Positions 34,873-44,151 of a DNA stretch of 64,000 nucleotides are shown piece after piece. The first letter of the stretch is position 1; each line of letters starts with the position of its first letter. Source of the stretch: Neobacillus thermocopriae (GTDB taxonomy: Bacteria > Bacillota > Bacilli > Bacillales > Cytobacillaceae); contig NZ_JAAIUV010000008.1 of the NCBI RefSeq assembly GCF_010975035.1, positions 1 through 64,000 of the forward strand, in the 5' to 3' direction. The notes below the pieces were generated by a model. It was given only the letters and a program-made list of their open reading frames with translations. It did not search any database and was not told where the DNA came from. The position numbers were made by a program, and so were the translations under genes.

Positions 34873-34911
34873 GTTTTTTTAACAAATAAACTGTTTTCGT
34901 TCTGTAGAACA

Positions 34912-35376
34912 TTAAATCTTAACTTTATTCTCTTCCTCTTCGAAGGCTTTTTGAGTTTCAGCTAATTTTTTTCTAATTACTTCGCTGTCAATGGTTCCTT
35001 TATCTTTTTTAGATTTCTTTCCAGAACGTTCCTGCGGATGTTGAAGAGGGATATAAGGAATTTCTGATCCTTCCAGAATTTCCTCCTCATTAGCTTGTTT
35101 TCCTGTAACCTTTTTGAATAAATCAGTAGACTGCTGAGCAATTCCTTGTGTAAGGGAAATGGTTTTTGATTTCACATTATCCCGTAATGGAGCTGATTTT
35201 TCGATAATTGTATCTGCTTGTCCAGTTATACTTTTACGTATTTCCTTTCCTGATTTCGGTGCTAACAACAGTGCAGCTGCTGCTCCTACCACACCACCAA
35301 TAATTGCTCCCAGTAAAAAACTGCTTGAAGTAACTTCTTTTCGGGTTTCACGAGCTTCAATTTCCCTTTTTGACAT
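34912..35376 (-). CDS. ytxH: general stress protein YtxH
   Basis: A 154-residue YtxH-domain protein. The one membrane helix with small residues is SSFLLGAIIGGVVGAAAALL (about residues 14-33), followed by LAPKSGKEIRKSI, the family signature. The rest is a charged, coiled soluble tail. Start ATG 35374-35376 follows AGGAGGCG; the frame extends 21 codons upstream into ytxG, which is not used. 16 bp after ytxG. Induced by sigma-B in B. subtilis; function unknown. Confidence 0.92.
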   Translation of the reverse strand: MSKREIEARETRKEVTSSSFLLGAIIGGVVGAAAALLLAPKSGKEIRKSITGQADTIIEKSAPLRDNVKSKTISLTQGIAQQSTDLFKKVTGKQANEEEILEGSEIPYIPLQHPQERSGKKSKKDKGTIDSEVIRKKLAETQKAFEEEENKVKI

Positions 35377-35392
35377 TTTACTTCGCCTCCTA

Positions 35393-35857
35393 TTAATGGG
35401 ATCGAACCCTTTGTTTTTCTTTATAGACTGTTTGTTCATTTGCTGCTTGCTTTCTTTCCTTCCATTTATCCTTTAATTCAAAGAAAACATTTGTCCATTG
35501 AATAATTTGAGAAACTTTTTCCTTACTTTCTTTCACTTGTTCATCGATTGATTCAGTAATATGTTTTAAGGAACCGTTAAACTTTCGAACAGAAGTGCCA
35601 ACTTCTTTTACCGCGTCTACTACACTATTTAATTGTTCAGATTTTTGCTGAATATCATCAGCAAGTTCGTTAGTTTTCTTTAGCAATATAGTAGTTTCCG
35701 TTGTCACTCCCTCCAACTGTTTTTCCAGTCCCTTTATTGTATCTGAAACACTGTTAAGAGTTACCTTTAGTGATTTAAGGGTTGCTGATAAATAAATGAC
35801 AAGCACAAAAAACGCGATCGCTATCAAAGCGATACTTAAATATAAAATGATTTCCAT
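35393..35857 (-). CDS. ytxG: DUF948 general stress protein YtxG
   Basis: A 154-residue protein with a single N-terminal membrane helix (MEIILYLSIALIAIAFFVLV) and a long coiled coil (LKVTLNSVSDTIKGLEKQLE) reminiscent of methyl-accepting-type helices, the DUF948 pattern. First gene of ytxGHJ with a sigma-B-type promoter 26 bp upstream. SD is ACGGAGG. Confidence 0.92.
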   Translation of the reverse strand: MEIILYLSIALIAIAFFVLVIYLSATLKSLKVTLNSVSDTIKGLEKQLEGVTTETTILLKKTNELADDIQQKSEQLNSVVDAVKEVGTSVRKFNGSLKHITESIDEQVKESKEKVSQIIQWTNVFFELKDKWKERKQAANEQTVYKEKQRVRSH

Positions 35858-35882
35858 GACAAAACCTCCGTATTATCTATGT

Positions 35883-35908
35883 ATAACCTAACCAGTCCGG
35901 ATATAAAC
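35883..35908 (-). promoter_or_regulatory. sigma-B promoter of ytxGHJ
   Basis: On the minus strand -35 GTTTAT (35903-35908), 14-nt spacer, -10 GGTTAT (35883-35888); consensus GTTTWW / GGGWAW with one mismatch. In B. subtilis ytxGHJ is sigma-B and sigma-H dependent. Confidence 0.72.
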
Positions 35909-35983
35909 ATGCACACTATCTTATACTACTTCCATCTTAGTACCTTATTTTCCTGCTTCCGTTTTTAAATTTTTTGCCTAAAT

Positions 35984-36012
35984 AAAAAGGGATCGCACAC
36001 CGGCATCCCTTT
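35984..36012 (-). terminator. murC terminator
   Basis: AAAGGGATGCC / GATCCCTTTTTATTT hairpin on the minus strand, 4 bp after the stop. Confidence 0.88.
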
Positions 36013-36015
36013 ACA

Positions 36016-37317
36016 TTACTCTACTAATTGTTTTTCATAGGATTCCTGAAATTTTTGAATATCTCCTGCTCCCATGAAAATAATCACACTATTTTTGTAT
36101 TCTTTCAATACAGATGTATTTTCCTCTGTAAGGATTTCTGCGTTTGGAATTTTTTCCTGTAGATCGTGGATAGAAAGCTTTCCATGCTTTTCACGAGCTG
36201 AGCCAAAAATCTCACACAAATAAGTTTTATCCGCCTGACGCAAACTTTCAGCAAAATCTTCCAGAAAAGCTTGCGTGCGTGTGAAAGTATGCGGTTGGAA
36301 TACAGCCACAATTTGACGATCAGGGTATTTTTGCTTGGCAGCATTAATCGTTGCTCTTATTTCTGTCGGATGATGAGCATAATCATCGATTAATATTTGG
36401 TCGTCCATTCTTTTTTCCGTAAATCTTCGTTTTACACCCTGGAATGTCTTTAATCGTTCTTTCACAATCTCTACATCAATATCTTCATAATGACATACAC
36501 CGATAACAGCGAGTGCATTTAATACACTGTGATCGCCATAGGTCGGGATGAAAAATGTATCATAATACGTATTACGGATAAATACATCAAAACTTGTTCC
36601 CTCTGTTGTTTTTACAACATTCGTTGCCTGATAATCATTTTCTTCCTCAAATCCATAGAAAAGAACTGGTACCTTAGCTTGAATTTTTTGAAGCATTTCA
36701 TCATCACCATAAGCAAAGATACCTTTCTTCACCTGTACAGCGAGCTCTTGAAACGCAGAGAATACATCATCAATATTGGCAAAATAATCAGGATGATCAA
36801 AGTCAATATTTGTCATGATTGCATAGTCAGGAAAATAGGAGAGAAAATGTCTTCGATATTCACAAGCTTCAAAGACAAAATACTCAGCGCCCTCCTGCCC
36901 TTTTCCTGTACCGTCGCCAATGAGAAACGAAGTAGGCTTAGCACCTGCAATGACATGGGAAAGCAAACCGGTCGTTGAAGTTTTCCCATGTGCACCTGTA
37001 ACAGCAATGCTTGTAAAATTTTGCATGAAATCGCCTAAAAAGCGATGATAACGTACAACAGGAAGACCAAGCCTCATCGCTTCTTGAATTTCCTCATGGG
37101 TATCAGGAAAAGCATTACCTGCAATAATAGTCATTCCTGGTTGAATATTTTCCTTTTGGAATGGGAGGATCTTAATCCCCGATTCTTCAAGGGCAGCCTG
37201 GGTAAAAAAGCGTTTTTCGACATCAGATCCTTGCACTTGAAATTTCATATCGTGTAACACTTGGGCAAGCGCACTCATCCCAGACCCCTTTATACCTACA
37301 AAATGGTAAATAGTCAT
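36016..37317 (-). CDS. murC: UDP-N-acetylmuramate:L-alanine ligase MurC
   Basis: Adds the first amino acid to the peptidoglycan precursor, with ATP. The 433-residue protein starts [20 protein letters not shown] (Rossmann-like UDP-binding loop). The ATP motif is [20 protein letters not shown], followed by [26 protein letters not shown] and [12 protein letters not shown]. Start ATG 37315-37317 follows GGAGG; six more in-frame codons lie upstream without support. Between murC and sftA (37318-37540) nothing is recognisable. Confidence 0.97.
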   Translation of the reverse strand: MTIYHFVGIKGSGMSALAQVLHDMKFQVQGSDVEKRFFTQAALEESGIKILPFQKENIQPGMTIIAGNAFPDTHEEIQEAMRLGLPVVRYHRFLGDFMQNFTSIAVTGAHGKTSTTGLLSHVIAGAKPTSFLIGDGTGKGQEGAEYFVFEACEYRRHFLSYFPDYAIMTNIDFDHPDYFANIDDVFSAFQELAVQVKKGIFAYGDDEMLQKIQAKVPVLFYGFEEENDYQATNVVKTTEGTSFDVFIRNTYYDTFFIPTYGDHSVLNALAVIGVCHYEDIDVEIVKERLKTFQGVKRRFTEKRMDDQILIDDYAHHPTEIRATINAAKQKYPDRQIVAVFQPHTFTRTQAFLEDFAESLRQADKTYLCEIFGSAREKHGKLSIHDLQEKIPNAEILTEENTSVLKEYKNSVIIFMGAGDIQKFQESYEKQLVE

Positions 37318-37540
37318 AAAAGAACCTCCAACCAACGTCTTTCTGTAAAACAGTATATGACATCTGTCTGTATTTGCTCATCAGAAAAGTAGTGACGAAC
37401 ATCTTGTTTAATACAAAATCATATTTCAATATTATAGCACTTTTCATCTATAAAAACTATTTTTGTCTGATGACACTTTGATTTCAGTTATGTTATTCCA
37501 TTATATTATTTTAACCATTGTGTTCATAGAATACTATAGA

Positions 37541-40312
37541 TTATGAATGTACACCAGATTCGAGGAGCTGTTCTAATTCCGCTTCTGTAATTAAAACTTC
37601 CCGTGGCTTGCTTCCATTAGCACCTGAAATAAACCCGTGTTGTTCAAGCATATCCATCAATCTTGCCGCACGGTTATAACCAATTTTGAAGCGCCTCTGC
37701 AAGCTAGAAGTAGAAGCCCCACCCTGTTCGATAATGAATTCACAAACACTATAAAACAGCTCATCCTCTTCTTCTGTTATTTGAGCCTTTTTAATCAGTT
37801 CCTCTTGAACAAACAAATAGTCTGGTTCCTGTTCCCTTCTCACATGATCCACAACAGCATCAATTTCTTCATCCGTTACAAATGTTCCTTGAAGCCGGAC
37901 TGGCTTGGAAGTACCATTTTCAAGAAAGAGCATATCCCCGCGGCCTAATAATTTCTCTGCTCCACTTATATCTATGATCGTCCGAGAATCTACTTGGGAG
38001 GAAACAGAAAAGGCAATACGTGTCGGAATATTTGCCTTAATTAAACCTGTAATGACATCCACAGATGGTCGTTGGGTTGCAATGATTAGATGAATGCCAC
38101 AGGCTCTTGCCTTTTGAGCAATTCGGCAGATGGCCTCTTCCACATCAGCCGGTGACATCATCATTAAATCTGCTAATTCGTCAATGACAATCACGATATA
38201 CGGGAGTTTATCTGAATAGCGCTTTTGCTCTATGGCTAGTTCATTATAACGATTAATTTCTCGTACACCCGTATGGGCAAATAACTCATAGCGCCTCTCC
38301 ATCTCTTCAACTGCCCATTTTAAAGCTGCCGTTGCTGCTTTCACATCCGTAATAACCGGGCTAACAAGATGAGGAATCCGGTTATATGGTGCAAGTTCGA
38401 CCATTTTAGGGTCAATCAGCAACAATTTTAAATCTTGAGGAGCAGCTTTAAATAACAGACTGACCAAAATAGAATTGATACATACACTTTTTCCTGAACC
38501 CGTTGCACCAGCTATAAGTCCGTGAGGCATTTTTTTCAAATCTGTAACAATCGGTTTCCCTTCAATATCAAGTCCAAGGACGGTTGTGAGCGGAGATGCT
38601 GATTGTTGAAATACATCACTAAGAATAAGTTCACTAATTCTTACCGGACGGGAATGTTGATTCGGTACCTCAATTCCGATCGTATGCTTCCCTGGTATCG
38701 GCGCCTCGATCCGAATATCTCTGGCCGCCAAACTCAACTTTATATCATCACTTAAATTGGTAATTTTATTTACTTTTACACCCGGTTCCGGCTGTACCTC
38801 AAACCTTGTGACCGATGGCCCCTGTGTTACATTAACCACCCTTGCACCAACATTAAAGTTTTGAAGAGTACGATTTAACAATTCCTCCTGTTGAAGCAAC
38901 CACTCGGTATCTATTACATCAGATACTGGAGGGTGCAATAAGTTCGAATTTGGGAACATATAATGGGATATTTCAATAGTGTCTTTGTCCACTTGTCCAC
39001 TGCTTTCATTTATTTGCTCGTGTCTTGGCTGAGCAAGTGACTCCTTTTTTTCATTGTCTTCATCAATGAAAGGGGGCTTAGTCTCGATGTATGGTTCTGC
39101 TTGCTTCTCCTCTTTACCTTGTAATAAAAGCTCCCTCTTCGATTCCTCCCGATTTCTTTTCTGTCGTGCCTCCCATTTCACCCGATCTTGTTTTAACATG
39201 AGTACATTAAATGGCAGGCGTGAACGCTTTGGTTTTGGGGTTGGTGGTTGTTCACTTGGTACAATCTCCCCATCAGCCCGGTTTACAGTACCCTCTCTCT
39301 GTTGTTTTCTCACAATGGCTGGAACCTCATCTACCAATTTTCGTTCTGTATGATCAGCTTCCTCCTTAATTGGCTGTTCCATTTTTATTTCTTTTACTGA
39401 TTCATCTGTAACAATTGAAGCAGAATCTATCTTTCTACTATGTGGTTGTTCCGTTTCTTCCTGCACGATTTCAGAATCATTTGAGTTTGTTTCAGAATAA
39501 TATGTATGTACTTGTACCACATCATTCGATTCTAATGGTAGGCTCGAATGCTTTGCTATTGGGTTTGGTGGTTGTTCACTTGATACAACCTCCTCATTTT
39601 CTCGGTTTACATTTCTTTCTGCCTGTTGTTTCCTCACGATGGCTGGAACCTCATCCACTAATTTTGGTTTTGTTGTATCAATATCCTCTCTAATTGATGG
39701 TTCCCTTTTTACATCTTTCATTGATTCATTCGAAACATTTGAGATAAAATCTATCTTTCTAATATTTGGTTGTTCTGTTTCTTCCTGTACGATTTCAGAA
39801 TCATTTAAGTTTGTTTCAGGGTGATATGCAAATACTTGATCCACATCATTCGACTCTAAAGGGGCATTTTCCTTCGGTTGTAAGTAGTCTTGTTCCTCTT
39901 CCTTAAGAAACTGGGTTAACTCATGTTCTACTACCATTTCAGATTTTTTCGGCCGATTAAATCCATAGATGGGGGATGGGATTTCTGTTGGATGAAATGG
40001 ACCGCTTTTTTTTAGGGTTTTTACCTTTAAAGTTTTTGGAACGGTTTTTTCCTTGGTTTTGACTTCTGTCGACTCCATTTTGTCTTGTTCCATATTTCTT
40101 TCCCGTCTATTTCTTGAGACTTTTTTTACGGGGTTGGATTTTTCAAATAAAGGTCGGTAATCCGATTTTGGATATTGATAGGAAATCCTAGCTTCGACAT
40201 CTTTTGTACTTTCCCTTTGATAACTTGGGAAATCATTTTCCGTATAATCATCTTCGTAAGTAAATTCTTCCTCTTTCTTAAATTTTTGAAAAAAGGTTTG
40301 GAACCAACTCAA
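37541..40312 (-). CDS. sftA: FtsK/SpoIIIE-family DNA translocase SftA
   Basis: Soluble DNA pump, 923 residues, that clears DNA from the closing septum. There is no membrane helix in the N-terminus, which separates SftA from SpoIIIE. A long acidic, disordered linker (about 20-460) contains a 108-residue tandem duplication. The motor follows: beta region, Walker A LIAGATGSGKSVCINSILVS, LLLIDPKMVELAPYN, IVIVIDELADLMMM (Walker B), QRPSVDVITGLIK. A C-terminal gamma winged helix ends it (GGASTSSLQRRFKIGYNRAA). I take TTG 40310-40312 (MSWFQTFFQKF, matching known SftA starts) with AAAGAGTGAT upstream; GTG 40321 is the alternative. Confidence 0.94.
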   Translation of the reverse strand: MSWFQTFFQKFKKEEEFTYEDDYTENDFPSYQRESTKDVEARISYQYPKSDYRPLFEKSNPVKKVSRNRRERNMEQDKMESTEVKTKEKTVPKTLKVKTLKKSGPFHPTEIPSPIYGFNRPKKSEMVVEHELTQFLKEEEQDYLQPKENAPLESNDVDQVFAYHPETNLNDSEIVQEETEQPNIRKIDFISNVSNESMKDVKREPSIREDIDTTKPKLVDEVPAIVRKQQAERNVNRENEEVVSSEQPPNPIAKHSSLPLESNDVVQVHTYYSETNSNDSEIVQEETEQPHSRKIDSASIVTDESVKEIKMEQPIKEEADHTERKLVDEVPAIVRKQQREGTVNRADGEIVPSEQPPTPKPKRSRLPFNVLMLKQDRVKWEARQKRNREESKRELLLQGKEEKQAEPYIETKPPFIDEDNEKKESLAQPRHEQINESSGQVDKDTIEISHYMFPNSNLLHPPVSDVIDTEWLLQQEELLNRTLQNFNVGARVVNVTQGPSVTRFEVQPEPGVKVNKITNLSDDIKLSLAARDIRIEAPIPGKHTIGIEVPNQHSRPVRISELILSDVFQQSASPLTTVLGLDIEGKPIVTDLKKMPHGLIAGATGSGKSVCINSILVSLLFKAAPQDLKLLLIDPKMVELAPYNRIPHLVSPVITDVKAATAALKWAVEEMERRYELFAHTGVREINRYNELAIEQKRYSDKLPYIVIVIDELADLMMMSPADVEEAICRIAQKARACGIHLIIATQRPSVDVITGLIKANIPTRIAFSVSSQVDSRTIIDISGAEKLLGRGDMLFLENGTSKPVRLQGTFVTDEEIDAVVDHVRREQEPDYLFVQEELIKKAQITEEEDELFYSVCEFIIEQGGASTSSLQRRFKIGYNRAARLMDMLEQHGFISGANGSKPREVLITEAELEQLLESGVHS
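39212..39859 (-). repeat. 324-bp in-frame tandem duplication inside sftA
   Basis: Unit 1 is 39536-39859 and unit 2 is 39212-39535, each 108 codons. Both encode LESNDV, then ETNxNDSEIVQEETEQP, then KLVDEVPAIVRKQQ, xVNR and SEQPP. The two units have diverged at roughly 40 percent of residues, mostly between the conserved blocks. Confidence 0.9.
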
Positions 40313-40374
40313 AACAATCACTCTTTCTACACTCTTCTATCATTCTATTTTATCAGTATTTCTTAGTTTTTCGA

Positions 40375-40560
40375 CAAGATTCTAAGGAATCATTAAAGGG
40401 TAAATGCTCTGCTGCATAGTGGTATGGGTAGATTCTCTGCGTCTGGAATAAATGAAACACGAATTGCTTGAAGCAATTCGATGTTGATTGATCCATGGCG
40501 AGAAGAGCGGTGCCATACGCCACTAGAAATATTACGCTCAAAAGTTCTCAAGGTTAAAAA
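40375..40560 (+). repeat. dispersed intergenic repeat, diverged copy E
   Basis: Recognised by GGAATAAATGAAACACGAA, AATTCGATGTTGATTGATCC and ACGCTCAAAAGTTCTCAAGG. Its ends pair over 11 bp: TAGTGG (40417-40422) with CCACTA (40520-40525), and TATGG (40423-40427) with CCATA (40513-40517). An inner 9-bp hairpin is CGAATTGCT (40460-40468) / AGCAATTCG (40472-40480). It fills the 310-bp gap between sftA and ytpQ. Confidence 0.7.
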
Positions 40561-40577
40561 AATACTTCCTTATCTTA

Positions 40578-40610
40578 CGAAAAAAGATCACTAATGAAAA
40601 GTGATCTTCT
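40578..40610 (-). terminator. ytpQ terminator
   Basis: AGATCACTTTTCATTAGTGATCT-type hairpin (8-bp AGATCACT / AGTGATCT stem) with T-run on the minus strand. Confidence 0.88.
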
Positions 40611-40622
40611 CCTGTATCCCCA

Positions 40623-41417
40623 TTATTTATTTTTTCCTAAAATAAAAATAGGTTCTAATTCCCCATTTTCATATAAAAAGGATAAAGCGGTAATTGGAAC
40701 TCTGCCGCTAGCAAAAAAACTCATTGCCATTTGCGCCATTACATCATAGCCTCTGTTATTTCGGACATCTGCTATGATTAAAACATCTTGATGGGGAACG
40801 GCAACTACCATTGTACCAGAAATCTTCTTCTCCATTTCATTGAGAAAGCCCTTGTTTAGAATTCGGCTAGCATCATAACCATCATTTGTATTAAGAAAAT
40901 AGAAGATATTTCCTGCAACATGATCTTCTTTTACCATTGTCGAAAGCGATCTAACATTAAATAACGCAATTTCCCTAATCCTTTCAGGTTTCCATCCTTC
41001 TTTTTCTATTATTTTCTTATCAATAAGCCGATAAGTTGTTCCCATATCATAGGCATAATATATTTTTGTTTCAGCTGTATGATCATCAATTAAAAAAGGA
41101 ACCCCTTCCTCTGCTTCTTTTGGGAATGAAGAAGAACGGATGACCGGAAATATCTTTTTCTCATGATCCGTCAGCTGGACATTATCTTCCATGGCCCGCA
41201 AACCTTCTTCAACATAATATACAATTTCATCAATGGCCTTTTCTTTTTCATTATGCCATTTGGAAACAACTCCGCCGATGGAGAGGGTAATTCCCTTTCC
41301 AGTCAATTTGCTTTCGATTCGAAGTTTGTCTTTTTTTCGATCATAGGTGAGAACCCGGTCTTCTCTTGTAAGACGGGACTTTAGTTCCCGCACCATTTTA
41401 TTACTATCCATTTTCAT
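40623..41417 (-). CDS. ytpQ: DUF1444 protein YtpQ
   Basis: A 264-residue DUF1444 family protein of unknown function. Conserved blocks: [96 protein letters not shown]. No membrane segment. SD GGAGGGATAATC before ATG 41415-41417. In B. subtilis it lies between ytpP and ytpR; the ytpR gene is not found here. Confidence 0.9.
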   Translation of the reverse strand: MKMDSNKMVRELKSRLTREDRVLTYDRKKDKLRIESKLTGKGITLSIGGVVSKWHNEKEKAIDEIVYYVEEGLRAMEDNVQLTDHEKKIFPVIRSSSFPKEAEEGVPFLIDDHTAETKIYYAYDMGTTYRLIDKKIIEKEGWKPERIREIALFNVRSLSTMVKEDHVAGNIFYFLNTNDGYDASRILNKGFLNEMEKKISGTMVVAVPHQDVLIIADVRNNRGYDVMAQMAMSFFASGRVPITALSFLYENGELEPIFILGKNK

Positions 41418-41460
41418 GATTATCCCTCCGTGAATATGGAGTTTCGTTCTATTTTACATG

Positions 41461-41495
41461 AAATTACCTCCACTTCAAAAGGTGTGGAGGTATTC
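41461..41495 (-). terminator. ytpP terminator (weak)
   Basis: AATACCTCCACACC / GGTGGAGG-type stem just after the ytpP stop; the following T-run is short. Confidence 0.65.
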
Positions 41496-41498
41496 CTA

Positions 41499-41813
41499 TT
41501 ATTTTAGCCCTGAAATAAATGCTTCAATTTCTTCTTGTGTTTTACGGTCTTTGCTAACAAAGCGCCCCAACTCTTTGCCATTTTCAAAAGCAATGAAGCT
41601 TGGGATGCCAAAAACATCAAGTTGTTGACATAAATCAATAAATTGATCACGATCAACATGAATAAATGTATACTCACTAAATTTTCCCTCAATTTCTGGA
41701 AGCACTGGTTCAATTACCCGGCAGTCCGGACACCAATTGGCTGAGAACATAAAAATTGTTTTACCATTATCTCGTAATTGTTCAAATTGTTCCATCGATT
41801 CAAGATGCTTCAA
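41499..41813 (-). CDS. ytpP: thioredoxin-like protein YtpP
   Basis: A 104-residue thioredoxin-fold protein with the dithiol motif FMFSANWCPDCRVIEPVLPE (CPDC) and the cis-Pro loop VFGIPSFIAFENG. No signal peptide. The start is TTG 41811-41813 (reads MKHLESMEQFEQL). GGAGGG lies just upstream, and the apparent five-codon extension is that SD being translated. YtpP is in the thiol-redox group with thioredoxin in B. subtilis, partner unknown. Confidence 0.9.
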   Translation of the reverse strand: MKHLESMEQFEQLRDNGKTIFMFSANWCPDCRVIEPVLPEIEGKFSEYTFIHVDRDQFIDLCQQLDVFGIPSFIAFENGKELGRFVSKDRKTQEEIEAFISGLK

Positions 41814-41897
41814 TTTAAATCCCTCCAATTATTCATCTATTTTAACGAAATTAACGATTTGCGTCATCACTTTTGCTTCTATTATAAACAGTTTGTT

Positions 41898-42425
41898 TTA
41901 CTTGTGTTTATCTAAATGTTGTTGTTTGTATAAATATTGTCCGACTAAAAGGTTTGTCACATGGGTAAACATGTCTCGGCGGTTAATCATACCATTTGTA
42001 AAAATACCAATGGCTCCTTCTTTTGTTCTAACATTTTTCTTATTTGCATAGTCATCCATGATCGGCCCAAGTTCTTCGCCCGCTTTTAGTCTTTCCGCCA
42101 CTTCCTCTGGGAGTAGTAAACGGGCACCTCCTGCGATAATCGGTTGAATACCTTTCACAGCAAGAGCTCCCCAATTGCAAAGGAATAGCCCTTGGCTTGT
42201 CTCGTGTACCCCTCCTTCAAGACCAATGCCAATATCACCATTTCCTTGCTGTAATGCTCGGGTAGCCCGATTAATGGCCCCTTGAATGGTTTCTTCATCC
42301 GAAAATGGTTGTCTACTTACTCCAGATGGGACATCAATAGAAATAAATTCTATATCATCTCTCTGAAAGCTATTTTTTACAGCATCAATTTTTGCAGGAT
42401 TTTTGGAACCAATGATAATTTTCAT
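41898..42425 (-). CDS. DUF84 inosine/xanthosine triphosphatase-like protein
   Basis: A 175-residue DUF84 (YjjX-like) protein. It starts MKIIIGSKNPAKIDAVKNSF, and continues with VPSGVSRQPFSDEETIQGAI, RATRALQQGNGDIGIGLEGG and the terminal FTNGMINRRDMFTHVTNLLV. Family members hydrolyse ITP and XTP, sanitising the nucleotide pool. It precedes ytpP and follows ytoP. A short leader-like stretch of 84 bp lies between it and ytpP. Confidence 0.85.
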   Translation of the reverse strand: MKIIIGSKNPAKIDAVKNSFQRDDIEFISIDVPSGVSRQPFSDEETIQGAINRATRALQQGNGDIGIGLEGGVHETSQGLFLCNWGALAVKGIQPIIAGGARLLLPEEVAERLKAGEELGPIMDDYANKKNVRTKEGAIGIFTNGMINRRDMFTHVTNLLVGQYLYKQQHLDKHK

Positions 42426-42502
42426 GATGTAACTCCTAAATACGTTCTTTGTTTATGTTTTGTTGTCCTTTCTCTAAATGTATCTCTAACAAGATTTTTA
42501 TA

Positions 42503-42535
42503 TACGAAAAGAGGCATAATCACCACATGCCTCCT
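42503..42535 (-). terminator. ytoP terminator
   Basis: GGAGGCATGTGG / ATGCCTCTTTTC hairpin on the minus strand, 8 bp after the stop. Confidence 0.7.
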
Positions 42536-42542
42536 AAATAAT

Positions 42543-43616
42543 TCAGCTGTTTGCTTTAATGTTTTCAACCGTTGATTTATCACAAGCTTTCACTAATTTA
42601 ATCAACAATTCTTTAGCTGCTGCATAGTCATCTACGTGAATGATTGAAGCATGAGTATGGATATAACGAGAACAAATACCAATGACGGCACTTGGAACAC
42701 CCTCGTTCGCTATATGAACACGACCAGCATCTGTTCCACCTTGGGAAACGAAATACTGATAAGGAATACCATGAGTTTCAGCCATATCAAGGACGAACTC
42801 CCGCATTCCTCTATGGGTAACCATTGACCTATCAAGAATTCTTAGTAGCGCCCCTTTTCCTAAGTGGCCAAACTCCAACTTTTCTCCTGTCATATCATTA
42901 GCAGGACTGGCATCAAGGGCAAAAAAGATATCTGGTTGGATCAGATTAGCTGCTGTCTGTGCGCCACGTAAACCAACTTCTTCTTGAACGGTGGCACCAG
43001 AATATAGGATATTTGGTAAGGTTTCGTCCTTTAACTCTTGAAGTAATTCAATGGCTAATCCACAGCCATAGCGATTATCCCACGCCTTAGCTAAAATTTT
43101 CTTTTCATTTGCCATCGGTGTAAATGGACAAATTGGCAAAATTGCCTGACCAGGCTTAATTCCCATTCTTTCTGCATCCGCTCGGTCATCTGCGCCAATA
43201 TCAATGAGCATATTTTTGATTTCCATCGGCTTATTTTTCTTCTTTTCATCTAAAAGATGCGGCGGAATGGATCCTACTACTCCAATTACCGGCCCGTTAT
43301 TTGTTATTACTTGAACACGTTGAGCGAGCAATACCTGACTCCACCATCCGCCAAGTGGCTGAAAACGAAGCATACCATTATCGGTAATGGCAGTAACCAT
43401 AAATCCGACTTCATCCATATGACCAGCTACCATAACTGTTGGACCATCCGGATTCCCTTTTTTCACACCAAAAATACTGCCTAATCGATCTTGAACAATC
43501 TCGTCCGCATAAAGAGACAACTGTTCCTTCATAAATTTACGGACTTGATGTTCATTGCCAGGTGCACCAGGTAACTCTGTCAATGTCTGAAAAAGCTTTA
43601 ATGTTTGTTCGTTCAT
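42543..43616 (-). CDS. ytoP: M42-family aminopeptidase YtoP
   Basis: A 357-residue dinuclear-metal aminopeptidase (glutamyl/cellulase-M type). [20 protein letters not shown] supplies the first metal histidine and aspartate. [37 protein letters not shown] (catalytic Glu), [11 protein letters not shown] and [15 protein letters not shown] are in order. Start ATG 43614-43616; SD AAAGGAG. Single gene. Confidence 0.93.
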   Translation of the reverse strand: MNEQTLKLFQTLTELPGAPGNEHQVRKFMKEQLSLYADEIVQDRLGSIFGVKKGNPDGPTVMVAGHMDEVGFMVTAITDNGMLRFQPLGGWWSQVLLAQRVQVITNNGPVIGVVGSIPPHLLDEKKKNKPMEIKNMLIDIGADDRADAERMGIKPGQAILPICPFTPMANEKKILAKAWDNRYGCGLAIELLQELKDETLPNILYSGATVQEEVGLRGAQTAANLIQPDIFFALDASPANDMTGEKLEFGHLGKGALLRILDRSMVTHRGMREFVLDMAETHGIPYQYFVSQGGTDAGRVHIANEGVPSAVIGICSRYIHTHASIIHVDDYAAAKELLIKLVKACDKSTVENIKANS

Positions 43617-43788
43617 TGTTTACTCCTTTATTATTTTCGCAATTTTATGTATAACTTTATTTTACAGAAACTTATTGCCGGTTACCATTATATCGTTTAA
43701 CTATATGTAATATTACCTATTTAGAAAGAAATAAGATATACTATAAGAAGATTTGTAATTGTCATTTTTTTCAAAGGGGGTTCGTGAG

Positions 43789-44112
43789 ATGAACTGGAAA
43801 TCGTTTTTTATTGGCCTAACAGTCGGAATTGCTGGTGGATTTGCTGCTAAAAAACTTATTTCTCAAAATACAAAGATCTCACCTGAGAAAGTATTGAAGC
43901 ATGTAAAAGAGCAATTTAAACAAAATGGACCAATTAGTGGTTCTTGGATACATATGAAGACAGAACCATTTGAAAGACATGATGTGCAATATCATGTCTA
44001 TAAAGGCGGAATTTCAAAAAATATCAATGGAAAGACGGAACAATTTGAATTTATTGCAGACGCCTTAACAGGAACCCTGTTAGATATTAAACGCCTTTCG
44101 GAAGTATCATAA
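43789..44112 (+). CDS. ytzB: small PepSY-like protein YtzB
   Basis: A 107-residue protein starting MNWKSFFIGLTVGIAGGFAA, a hydrophobic helix that could anchor it or be a signal, then a PepSY-like module (EKVLKHVKEQFKQNGPISGS, VQYHVYKGGISKNINGKTEQ, EFIADALTGTLLDIKRL). Start chosen at ATG 43789 after AAAGGGGGTTCGTGAG. Function unknown; PepSY modules often inhibit proteases. Confidence 0.85.
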   Translation: MNWKSFFIGLTVGIAGGFAAKKLISQNTKISPEKVLKHVKEQFKQNGPISGSWIHMKTEPFERHDVQYHVYKGGISKNINGKTEQFEFIADALTGTLLDIKRLSEVS

Positions 44113-44148
44113 TAAGCCGAATCAATTTTATTTTGATCCGGCTTTGAA
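44112..44148. terminator. bidirectional terminator ytzB / ytnP
   Basis: AAGCCGAATCAA / TTGATCCGGCTT stem (one bulge) overlapping the ytzB stop and 4 bp from the ytnP stop. Confidence 0.8.
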
Positions 44149-44151
44149 TTC

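Noticed and set aside
36529-36978. 149-codon plus-strand frame inside murC
   Set aside because: It is antisense to a complete, conserved murC and has no SD; a coding shadow.
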